A DNA stretch of 64,000 bases, taken from NCBI GenBank assembly GCA_001662425.1, contig BDDC01000156.1, positions 32,426-96,425 on the forward strand. The letters run 5' to 3'. The notes beneath the pieces were generated by a model. It was given only the letters and a program-made list of their open reading frames with translations, made no database searches and had not been told where the DNA came from. A program made the position numbers and the translations under genes. The stretch comes from Chlamydomonas sphaeroides (lineage: Eukaryota; Chlorophyta; Chlorophyceae; Chlamydomonadales; Chlamydomonadaceae). How positions within the stretch are numbered: the stretch's first letter is position 1; the number at the start of each line of letters is the position of its first letter. Positions 23,901-34,300 of this stretch are shown here, piece after piece.

Positions 23901-24686
23901 GCTGCCCAGCCCCGGGCTCCTGCTGGCCCTGCTGCTTCTTGGCCTTGCTGGCGGGTGAGCGCTTTGGCCGGGCCACAACCGCCACGGGCTGTTGGCCGAA
24001 CAGGCAGGCCACAACATCCCGCCACGCCGCGGCCTTGAGCTCGCGCTTGGCCTGTGCCGTGGACACTAGGCGCTTGCTGTGGCGCCTCTCCTGCAGGCTG
24101 GTAATGGCCGCCACGGTCTCCGGCTTGAGCCCTCGGGCCCTGGGGTCGGTGTGGGGGTGCCACCAGGGGGGAGGGCACCCAGAAGGTCAGCTCGGCAGCG
24201 TCGCACAGCAGCAAAGAGTGCCCGTCAAGGCGCACGCTGACGGGCTGTCGGGGCCAGGTACTCCGCCTAGCACTGTGTGTGCGGCGGAATGACGTGGAGA
24301 AGGCCACTCGCCCGAGCGCTTCGGCGGGGAGCGTGCTCAGCGCGGCGAGCAGGCCCTCGTGGGTGGGAATAACGACGAAGCTGGGCTTCAGGGCTTCCAT
24401 TTTGGCTGCACCGAAGCCCTTGACCCGGCGAGCGAGGTCTGACCAGTCCAGGTACTACGTGCACAGCAAGGCGAGACAGGCGCGACGTTGCACATGTCGG
24501 CTTGCAGGTTTGTGTAAACAGCCATGCATCGCCCGCCCCGTGCAACCAGCTTACCTCGCCATGCTTTTCGCGCTCCTCAACTATGCGCTTTGCCACGCTG
24601 TCGCCCGGGCCGTGTGGAACTGCCCGGAGCTCGGCAGCCGTCACCAAGTTCACGTTGTTCAGGTAGCTGCAATTCGCATCGGCCAT
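20928..24686 (-). CDS. Helix-hairpin-helix and HNH nuclease-like protein
   Basis: Probably a DNA-binding protein with an HNH endonuclease fold, of a type also present in plants. Exon 1 (24555-24686) and exon 2 (from 24454) encode two HhH-like segments: NNVNLVTAAELRAVPHGPGD..AKRIVEEREKHGE and DLARRVKGFGAAKMEALKP. A charged, low-complexity middle follows (exons from 24139 and 22995-23421, with a DDEEDEDEE run). Exons 22721-22829, 22299-22506, 21938-22058 and 21617-21743 join in phase. They include the HNH core YGNVVARHAAAASSVCGFAVD, HIFPWSRGGLT and NLMALHWYANILKKD, with the VDHI..SRGG..NL..LHW pattern of HNH proteins. A TGA follows QLQAFAK at 21617. Further exons with coding character (ADQEDHLLPQTARVLSVLMP near 21505-21340, and one ending DGSEDEDGE at 20928) probably form the true C-terminus, but the join is unresolved. 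The exon 2 to 3 join is also uncertain. Confidence 0.6.
21304..21329. repeat. 10-bp perfect inverted repeat with GTACGGCACC arms
   Basis: GTACGGCACC at 21304-21313 and its exact complement GGTGCCGTAC at 21320-21329 flank a 6-nt loop, in an intron of the HNH gene. Similar GCCGTAC-containing palindromes occur at 21792-21807 and in other introns of the window. Confidence 0.8.
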
Positions 24687-25766
24687 GACGTCGCAAACGG
24701 TCGCAACAAGTGGGGTCCGTGGGGTCCGTGGGGGAGTTACGGGCCAGCACTGTACGGCGAGACCGTACGCTGGCACTCCGGGCCACCGCGCTAGGCGCTT
24801 GGTCTGTGTTGAACGTGTATGTCATGTCGCGCAGCTAGCACTACAGTCTGTGCTGTGGTAGATGAAGGCCCCGGGCGCCCGGGGCCGAGATGGTCGTGCC
24901 GGCCGTTGCCTGCCGTGCTGGAATCCTAGTGCACCACCCTGGTGCACCCTTGCCTAACAGCAGCACATGCATGTCCAATATACTGAGCAGGTGTGGGTAC
25001 TACATACACGGAAGGAAGGGAGCAGCGCTATGTCTGGGCCGGGGGAGGCGCGGGCGTCGGCGGGGGTGGGGTTGTGCCGGTTGCAGCGGCATCCATACCG
25101 CGCGCTGACGACCTGCTGTGACAGCACAACCAATCGTGTACCTTAAAGAGCAGTTATTTAGCTTAACGCTGGGTTCTCAGGTTGAGCGCGGCCCAGTAAG
25201 GACCTCTGCGGAGACGCACAGCCCGATGACTGCACGCAGATATATCTAGTAGCATCGGAACGCTCAACAAGCAGCACGGCGCGCCAAACTGGGAACGATG
25301 GCCGCGTGGCCGCAGCACAGAGCTAACAGCCGCTTCAGGAGTGGCGCCTGATCGCACAGCGTGGTGATGGCGTGGGGCTCGGCAGGCTCCGCTTATGTGC
25401 TGGGCCTGCCGCATGCCTCTCGCGCGCTGCTTGGCTCTGTACCTCCCGACCCCGCCGGCCTATGTATCTCGGGAAGCGGCCAGTCGTCTCAGTCATGGAG
25501 CGTGTCGCGCGTGCGGAGTGCGACCTCAGCGAGTCAGTCCGCACGAGCTGCCCGTCTCTCGGCAGCAGCAGTCCCGACGCGGCACGCTACAACCAGGCGA
25601 GTGGGCGATGACAGCTCTTCCAGTTATGAATGACACGGAGACTCCGCTTGGCGCTCGAAGCGCTGCTCGCTGTGTTGGGTCCGTGCAACACCCGCAGCCT
25701 GCCCCGACGTCGGCGCTCAACCCCGCCCCATGTGTGCCGCCTCGCAGGCAAGCTGGGGCCAACAAC
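24687..25766. other. Divergent intergenic region
   Basis: About 1.08 kb between the HNH gene start (minus) and the low-complexity gene start (plus). It should contain both promoters; no specific element is recognised. A small hairpin (TGCACCA-CCC-TGGTGCA) lies at 24930-24946. The plus-strand frame is open back to about 25395, so the downstream gene may begin earlier. Confidence 0.5.
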
Positions 25767-28700
25767 ATGCCCACCAGCGGCCCCAGCGCCAGCGACGGCC
25801 GCGACAGTCCGCCCGACGGCAGCAACGCCGGGCAGCCCGCCGGCGCCGGCGCCACGCCCGGCACGCCACCGGCCGACGCAGTAGCTTTTGTCGCCTCTGC
25901 GCCACCGCTGGCTAGCAGCGCCAGCCCCGGCCCTCCGCCCGGACCCACAGGCATCGTGGGTCTCGGTCTAGCGCCTTCCACGCCAGGGGACCGGAAGCTG
26001 GTCCCCACCCTCAGCCTGCCTTCGCGGACTGCGCCCCCAGCCGCCCGCAGCCTGAGCCACCCTAGGTCGGCCGCCCGCAGCCACGGCCCCAGCGGGCTCT
26101 GGGCCTCCGGCACGGCGGCCGGCGGCGGCGGCCCGCCNNNNNNNNNNNNNNNNNNNNNNNNNNNNNNNNNNNNNNNNNNNNNNNNNNNNNNNNNNNNNNN
26201 NNNNNNNNNNNNNNNNNNNNNNNNNNNNNNNNNNNNNNNNNNNNNNNNNNNNNNNNNNNNNNNNNNNNNNNNNNNNNNNNNNNNNNNNNNNNNNNNNNNN
26301 NNNNNNNNNNNNNNNNNNNNNNNNNNNNNNNNNNNNNNNNNNNNNNNNNNNNNNNNNNNNNNNNNNNNNNNNNNNNNNNNNNNNNNNNNNNNNNNNNNNN
26401 NNNNNNNNNNNNNNNNNNNNNNNNNNNNNNNNNNNNNNNNNNNNNNNNNNNNNNNNNNNNNNNNNNNNNNNNNNNNNNNNNNNNNNNNNNNNNNNNNNNN
26501 NNNNNNNNNNNNNNNNNNNNNNNNTTGCCGGGGCGCTGTCGCCCAGGTCACAATCCGCCACAGCGGCTGCCGCCGGCGGCGGCTGGCCTGACGCCGCCAG
26601 CGCAGCGCCGTCGTTACTCGGCGGGCCCCAAGGCTCGGGGTGGCAGCTCCGGCCGGGCTCCGCCCGCCGAGCGGGCATCATGGCCCCGGCCGGCCTCGTC
26701 GATGCGGTGGGCGCCGCCGCCGTGGCCGGCGTCCTGTCGCAGGGCCTCATGCCCCGGCCCCGGACGTCGCCCGACCCCAACTACACCTGCATAGGCGCTG
26801 CAAGCTCCGGTGCTCCCGCCCAGCTTCTCAGCGGGCCCCCGCACGGCACCTACGGCGGGCCGCTGCCGGGCGCTGACGCGTACGGCGCGCCGGCCTCGCC
26901 CTCGTCGACGGCGCTCGGCTGCGCGGCCTGGGCTCCCGGCAGCCCCCGCCAGCCCGCCTCCGTGCACCAAGCCCCTGCGCGGCAGTCCCGTGGCGGCGCG
27001 GGCGTGCTGCTCCACGGCGCTGCCGACGGCGCCGCCGGGGAGCCGCCGCTGCCGCCGTCGCCGTCGCCGTCGCCGCTTCCCGGCTTCGCGCCGGCTTATG
27101 CGCTCACGGGTCACCATTCCGTTAGCGCAGCGGCCGCCGCTGGCCGCGCCAGCGCGCGGGGAAGTGGCCCCGGCACCATTAACGCCGGCGCCGCCGCGGC
27201 CGGCCCCACGCAGCTCTCGGTGGAGGGCCTACCCCACGGGCCCAGCCGTCTGTACGAGGCCATCGCCCGGCAGATGGAGCAGCTGGATGCCGAGGCCGCC
27301 GATGCGGATCCTTACAGCCGCCTGCCCGGCACCGACAGCCCCGCCGCCAGCCCCCGCGGCCCGGGCTCCGGCTCGGGCCCAGCCGGCGGCGCCAGCCCAG
27401 GCATGCGGTCGCGCGTGGGCACTAGCTCCGGCGCCGGGGGACCGCCACTGACGCCGGGGCGCGCGACCACGTCCTTGGGGCTGGCGTCGTGGGGCGGGCC
27501 GGGCGGCGGCGGCGCGTCGCCGGCGGCGGCGGCGCTGCTTGTGGTGCCGCCGGCGGCCCCGCCGCCCCGGGGCTATGCGAGCGCCGTAGGGCCGCTGAGC
27601 CCGCCCGGCGTGTCGGCGGCCCCCGGGTACAGCCCACTGCAGCCTTCCCTCCGCCCGCGCAACTCCTGGAACGGCCTGCCGCCCAGCTCCGGCAGCCAGG
27701 GCCGGCCGTGCTCGCCCGCCGGCGTGGGTGCCGCGGCGCAGGGCTGGGCCCAGCCGCCGCCCAGCCCCACGCCGCCTGGAGGCCAACTGCCGTCGTTACC
27801 GGGATCCCAGCCGCCGCCCTCGCCGTCGGGGTCGCAGCCTCAAGGTGCGGCGCCGCCGTCCACCGGCCTGCTTGAGCCGGCGGCGGCGATGGCGGCGGCG
27901 CATGAGCTGGCGGCGGCGGCGGCCGGCGTCGCCACCGCCGTCGCCGACCTGCGCCAATGGTGGGCAGGTGCGCCGCGACCATCCGGCTTTTTGGATGGCT
28001 CCCCGCCGCTGAGCGGCCCCGGCGCCAGCGGTGCTGCCAGCGCTGCCAACGGTGCCTCGTCCTGCTCTGGCGGCAGCACGGCCGTCGCGCCGCGCTCACC
28101 GCAGCCCCTGTCGTCGCCGCACGGTGCGCCGCCGCCGCCTGCCGCGGCCGCCGCTGCCGCTGCCGCTGCTGCGGCTGCTGTGGCGGGCCGCCCCTACGTC
28201 GCGAGCAAGCTCGGCTTGGGAGCGGCTATGCTTGTTCCGGGCTCAGGCGTGTCGCCGCCCCCGCTGCTGTCCCCGCGGCGCGCCAGCGACACAGACTTCG
28301 CCACCGCCGCCGCGGCGTGCTCAGCCGCCGCGGCGTCGCTCTCTCCGCAGGCGGCGCCCAACCTCTCGTCAAGCGCCGGCGCCCTGCGGTCAGGCCCAGC
28401 GCAGCTGCAGAGCCCTGCGCCAGCCCGGCCGTCCCCGCAGCCGCAGCCCTACCCTCAGGCCATGCCGCCGGCGCAGCCCCAGACGCCGGTGCAGCAGCGG
28501 GCGATGCTGACGGCGGCCGCCATCGCGGCGGCCGTCTCGGCCGACAAGGGGTACACGTACTGGATCAGCGCCTCGCTTGCCGGGCCGCCGCTGGAGTGGG
28601 ACCTGGGGGAGCAGGGGCTGCAGGGCTCGCCGCGGCGACCGGGCACGTCGCCGGCCATGGGATCCGGCCTGGGCGCAGGTGGGAACGAGGGCTGCCTGGC

Positions 28701-30298
28701 GCGGCCGGGGCTGAGGCACTGGGCATGGGGTCTGAGGATCCTGCTGTGCGTCCACGCGTCGCCGACATGGCCCAGGACGCCGCTGTGCCCCTGGCTGCCG
28801 GCCCGCAGTCGACCGGCTGCAGACCAGCAAGCTGTCGGAACGCATCTCGTCAGCGCCAGGTGAAGCCCACTCGCACACCCGCACACCGCAGCTGCAGCAC
28901 CGCTGGGGGCTCGGGCGACCCATGGCCGTAGCCAGCGCGGCTGGCAGCTGGCGCGCTGAGGACGGGCGCCTCGCCGGCGCGCTCCGTCCGAGCTGTGCAA
29001 CGCCCGCTTCCTGGAATGGCCCCGGCAGGCCCCGGCGTGCGGCCGCGCGTGGGAGGCGGCGCGCTGCGGCAGCAGCTGTGGATGGAGGGCAGCGCTGCGC
29101 TTCTGGCGGCCAGCCTGCAGGCCTCGAGGCCGCAGCTATGGGTCCACAACCAGCCCAGGTGCGGGGCCTCTGCAAGCTCACACACGCGTCTTTGTGTTCC
29201 AGTGTTAGGTAGAACAGAACCCCACACGCGGCACAGCACGCCCCGGGTAGAGTGGCGCGTCGGCCGTGCGCGGAGGGATTCGGTTACATGCGCCCGTGCG
29301 GAAGCGAAGCCCAGCGCCACCCGGAAGGACTCCGATGCCCGGCCCAGCCCACGTGCCATAATGCGAGTTACCTGACGGAGATGGTAGCGAGCACTGCAGA
29401 GCTAAGCAGCGGCCAGGCGCAGCGCCCGCCGACGCGCGCACTAGTAACCCCATGCTCTCAACGCAACTCGGCCCCGGCACAGCACGCCCTCAGTTAGACG
29501 CGTAGACGTACCTACACGCGTCTTTGTGTGCGTGTGGCATGGAGTCAGACCAGGGGGTGGGGGCTGCGCAGTTGCCACGTGATGCCCCGGGCCTGCGGCA
29601 AATGTGTCCAAGGCCTGCTGCGTGGTGCTTCACGAGGCAAGGCGCTCGGGCCTGACGCCCGTCCCCGTGCCGATTGCGGCTATGTGTGTGTGCTCTCCAC
29701 CAGGCCCGTGGCAGAGGCGCCCGCCTGGCTGAGCCGCGTAGCCGACGCCGCCCTGTCGGGCTGGGAGGCGGACGCCGACCCCTGCAGCCGGAGCTACCTG
29801 GAGGGCCTGCGGGCGGGCACCGGCGCCGTTGAGGCCGACGCCGATGCGGCCGCCGCGGCGGCAGCGGCAGAGCAGCTGGCGGCGCTGGCGGCGCAAGGCC
29901 AGGGCGCGCAGGCAGGTGGCTGGGCGCTGCGCGGCGCTGGGGCTGCGGCGGGCTGTCCCCCGCTGCAGCTGGGGGGCGTGGCAGCCAAGGTGCAGACGCG
30001 CTGGTCGGGCGGCGGGCCGCCGGCCCGGCGCGCGCTGGGGCGGCCGCCCGGGCAGTCGCGGCGGCGGCGCAGCGACAGCAGCGACAGCGACGAAGGCAGC
30101 AGCGAGGAGGAGGACGAGGAGGAGGAGGAGGACGAGGAGGAGGAGGAGGAGCCGGCTCGAGCGCGGCCGGCGCAGCGGCCCCGGCCGCCGGTGGCGCCCC
30201 GGCCGCCGCTTCCAAGGAAACCTCGCCCGCTGTCGCAGTCTCGCGGCCGGGCGGTGGGCCGGCCGGGCGCTGCGATGGGCGGCGAGGAGGACGAGTAG
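25767..30298 (+). CDS. Large low-complexity protein with acidic C-terminal tail, interrupted by assembly gap
   Basis: Function unknown. The ATG at 25767 (AACAACATG context) opens a Ser/Pro/Gly/Ala protein (MPTSGPSASDGRDSPPD). Exon 1 runs to 28678 through a run of N at 26138-26524, so frame and length across the gap cannot be trusted. Downstream exons fit in phase: 28809-28859 (VDRLQTSKLSERISSAP), 29029-29158 (ALRQQLWMEGSAALLAASLQ) and 29704-30298. More ordered islands are LYEAIARQMEQLDAEAAD, AAAVSADKGYTYWISASLAG and APAWLSRVADAALSGWEADA. The C-terminus carries RRRRSDSSDSDEGSSEEED followed by an uninterrupted Asp/Glu run and a basic Pro/Arg stretch, a composition common in nuclear scaffold or chromatin-associated proteins. 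No domain is recognised. The last TGTAA before the convergent DEK gene is at 31138. Confidence 0.5.
26138..26524. other. Assembly gap (N run) inside a coding region
   Basis: 387 undetermined bases within the first exon of the low-complexity gene. The reading frames on the two sides differ by one, so the N count is probably not the true length. Confidence 1.
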
Positions 30299-31366
30299 GG
30301 AGGCACTGTGGCAGGCAATGGCAGGGCTGTGACTTGGTGTCGTATGGGCAGGTGTGTGGGCGGCGAGCTGGGTTGGCTTTGCACGTCGGGCAGGCGAGCG
30401 GCGGGCCAAGCGTGGTGCACTTGGCAGGGGCAGGGTAATGACGGGCAGTTGGGCGCTGTGTGCATGCGCACCCCAGGCGGCACGTTGGCTAGACCTCATG
30501 CGAGCGTTGTACTGTGTACGGGTGGCAGTCAACTACGCAGATGTTGCGGTTCGGGCCGTGCAGCAGGCGCTGCAGCAGTGACGTGGCAGTTTGACCGTTG
30601 GCTGGAGGGGCAGGCCGTAGGGACGGGCTCCGTCAAACTGGCGTCTGCCCGCAAGGTACTGGGTAGCGCGGTGGGTGCAGCTGTGCAGCGCAAGGCGTTG
30701 GCAACTGGTAGCATAGGCCATGAGAATTTGGCTTGTAGGGTAGGTGGCTTGTAGCTGGCGGCTTGGAAGGTTGTGCTAGGCGCAGCATGCCTGAGGTGGA
30801 CGGGAGGTGTTCATAAAAAGACGAGCGTGGATATTAGACTGGAGGTTGCTGCTGTGGATTATTATTGCGGTACTGCACAACCGGAAGCGGCACTGGAAGC
30901 GACGCGTGAATGAGCGTTTGCATTGTATTTGCTACGCGCGGGTATTGAGTAAGCGGCGCTGTGCTGCAGTTATGGGTGGAGCACGACGGGGGCTTGCGTG
31001 GCGCCACTTGTGCTGGCTATCTCGCGTGCGGTGGACACCTAGGGGAGAGGGGTAGCCTTCGAAGCGTTCGAGCCAGTGTCAACACCCAGAGCACGTCCGC
31101 GCTCTGTCGGCCCCGGTCAGCGGCCGCACACGCCATTTGTAAAGTCCTGTTACGTCACACGTGCCACGATCGTCATGATGGCAGACACAGCCACACACAT
31201 GCCCAGCTGGTTCGCACCAACCGTGCGCCCGTCGCCCCGCAACCCCGCCACAGCGGGCCTACCGCTTGGCAGCCTGACATAGCAGGTGGCTATGCCGGCC
31301 CAGCGCCCCGCATCGCTCATCCGCTCGCAACCCGCACCGCCGCTCAGCTCAACGCTGCACCGGGGC
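30299..31366. other. Convergent intergenic region
   Basis: No gene recognised between the stops of the low-complexity gene (plus) and DEK (minus). Base composition is lower in GC around 30790-30960. The left part is the long 3' UTR of the plus gene if the TGTAA at 31138 is used. Confidence 0.5.
31138..31142 (+). terminator. TGTAA polyadenylation signal
   Basis: Plus-strand TGTAA 840 bp after the stop of the low-complexity gene. It is the only clear one between that stop and the DEK 3' end. Confidence 0.4.
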
Positions 31367-34300
31367 CTACGAGCCCTCGGCCTTGGCCTCCTCCTTGGCT
31401 TCCGCCATTTCGGCGTCTTTCCCCTCAGCCTCTGCGGGCTTGGCCTCCTCCTTGGCCTCCTCTGCCGGCTTCTCCTCCTCTGCCGGCTTGGCCTCCTCCG
31501 CCGGCTTCTCCTCCTCTGCCGGCTTCTCCTCTTCTGCCGGCTTCTCCTCCTCTGCCGACTTCTCCTCCGCGGGCTTGGCCTCCTCAGCCGCGGGCGCGTC
31601 AGCCTCCATGTCCTTGGCCTCCTCCTCCTTGGCCTTCTCGGCCGCTGGCTCCTCCTCCACCTTGTCCCCCGCTGATTCCTTGGCCTCCTCCTTGGGCGCC
31701 TCCTGGCGTGCGTAACATTGGCATGGACGCAGAGGGGGTACGATGAGGGTAAGAGGGACTATGTCAAGAGGCTGCTTGCAACTTGCAGACGCTGGGCGGC
31801 ACTGGGAGCGAGTTGCAACACTGCATCCCCGCGTTGCACGCAAGGCCCCTTGCTTGCATCCCCACGCTGCTACGCACCGCGTCCGTCATCTCCACCTCCT
31901 TGGCCTCCTCCTTGGGCGCCGCGATGTCCTCCTCCTTGGCCTCGGCCTCCTCCTTCGTTTCCGCCTTCTCCTCCTCCTTGGCCTCCGCCTTCTTGCCGCC
32001 CTTCTTGGCGGACTCCTTCTTTGGCGCCGGCTCCTTCTTCGGGGCGGGCTCCTTCTTGGGCGCCGGCTCCTTCTTGGCCGCGGGCTCCTTCTTGGGCGCC
32101 GGCTCCTTCTTGGCCTTCTTGGCGGCCGGCTCCTCCGCCTTAGCGCTTTTCTTGGCGCTGCCCTTGGCCGGCGCCTTCTCCGCCTCCTTCTCGGGCTCGG
32201 CTGCTGCGCCGCACGGGACAACCAGCAACACAGCAGGATCGAGCCGGCCAGCGCGCACGCCCCGCCCCTTTCCGAGCAACGACATCCCCACAGGCCTACC
32301 TGCCTGTCCAGCAAAGCGCGGCACCAATGACGCGACCCCGCCTGCCAGTAGCCCGCCCAAAGCGCCCAGGCTTGCTCACCGGTGGCGTTGGCGTATTCTA
32401 CGGCCACCTTCTTGACCAGCGGCTTCTTGTGCTTGACGTCCTTGCCGAGCTTGGTGGCCAGCATGTCCAGCAGGTGGCGCACCGTGGTGTTGTTCACATC
32501 CACCTCTGCGCCGGCAGCGGATGGAGCGGGGGCAGGCGCAGTGGCGGTGTGAGGCCGACTGCATGTTATTGTAGTTGGCAGGCACGAGGACATGCAGCTA
32601 GAGAGATGCCCTTTGTGAACCACACCCGCTGCAGCACACCCCTAGCATCCAAGCCGCAGAACGTGGTGGTAACGACGACCCTTGAGCTACTCCAGCCATG
32701 GGCCGCCTCCACCCATCCGTCCCACCCTTGAGGAGCTCCAGCGTCGCCTCGCGGATCTGCTTGTCCTCCTCGCTTTCCTCCTCCTCCTTGCCCTCGCCGT
32801 CCTCCTTGTCCTCGTCGGCGTCCTCCTCCTCGGCGTCCTCCTCCTCGGCGTCCTCCTCCTCCTCCTCGGCCGCCTTCCGCTGAGCCAAGCAACCCACGAG
32901 CGCCAAGGGCAGAGGAATCGTCAGCCCATGATAAGCGCAGACATTGAACAGCACCCCGCTGCCCAGTCGCTGGTGCAGCCACTAGCCCAGCCCAGTGCCC
33001 CACACGGGCGCGCCCCCACCTTCTTGCCGGCGCTCTTCTTGGATGAGGCCGGCTTCTTGACCTCGGGCTCCTCGTCCTCGTCGTCCTCCTCGTCGTCGTC
33101 CTCCTCGTCCTCGGCGTCCTTCTTAGACTTTTTCTTGGCAGACTGCGAGACATGAGCGGGGCAGGCGCGAGACGCCACGAGCCTTGGCCAGTGCGTGGCC
33201 TGTGTCCCGAGCCGCAGTTACGCAGGGTGCACGGTGCTTGCATGCACGCCGTCGGGCACTCAAACACGCCGCCTCACCTCAGCCTTCTTGCCCTTGCCCG
33301 CTGACTTGGGCGTCTTGGCCTTGGCCTCCTTCTCCTTCTTGGCCTTCTCCTTTTCCTTCTTCTTGCTCGCCTGACCACACGCGGCGCACAACCGGCAGGA
33401 GCCCCACCGTGAGGACTGATCGTGGTGGCCCATTGCCTGGCCATGCCACACCGGACCGAACTAATAGCGCCCCGCCCCGCTCGCCCTGGCGAATACATGT
33501 CCCTGCGCCACGACCAGCTCTGGCGCGCCACTGGGCGCACTCACTGCTGAAGTGCGCACAGACCTAGCACCCCGCGACGTATTGCGGCGAGCTGCGCACC
33601 TCGGTGGCCAGGTCCTTGTCCGACATCTTCTTTGGCTTCTCCAGGAAGGCCAGCAGCCGCTCCACCTTAGACTCCTACGACGCCACAATAGGGGCCGGCC
33701 GGCGGGGTGCATGCGGGTGACGGCTTGCCCGCGGTAGCAGTCGTGGGGCACCGCCGCTGGCCGGGCCTGAGACAGCGCTGGAGACTGAGCTCAAGAGGCG
33801 CCATTGAAGCGCTGCAGCGTGAGTGAGACGAGGTAGGGTTCACGCGAGCTGTGCTGAGCACCGAAGCCAGATGTTGGCCGCATGCGAGCACCCCGCGAAC
33901 ACCCAATGCCTAACCTTCTTGCCCTCGTCGCCAGCGCCCTTCGGCAGCTCGAAGACGTCCAGGGCGCTGTTGAGGAGCGCTGCGAGGACGAACACAGACA
34001 AGGCGGCGGCGGAGCTGTCTCTGAGCCACGCGTTTGCCGTATACAGCTTTATGCCCCTTGGCCCTGCCGCGCAGTGATCAAGCCGTGCTGCTGCCGGCGC
34101 ACGGGGCATCGAGGCGCTGACAGCGGTTGAGCAGCAAGCCGCGATAGCGCGCTGCTGTGGCGGTTTGGCGCGCTGCCCACCACCGGGCACTGACCGTTGG
34201 TCCACTTATTCAGCTTCTCCTTCATCTTCTCCATCTCCTTCTCCTGCGACGTGCAGCACGCAACCGACAACCGCTTACTCATACGGAGTTTCTTGGCTGG

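Noticed and set aside
29828..30532. Long open frames antisense to the acidic-tail gene
   Set aside because: They are Arg/Pro/Ala-rich shadows typical of GC-rich exons and lack splice or domain support.
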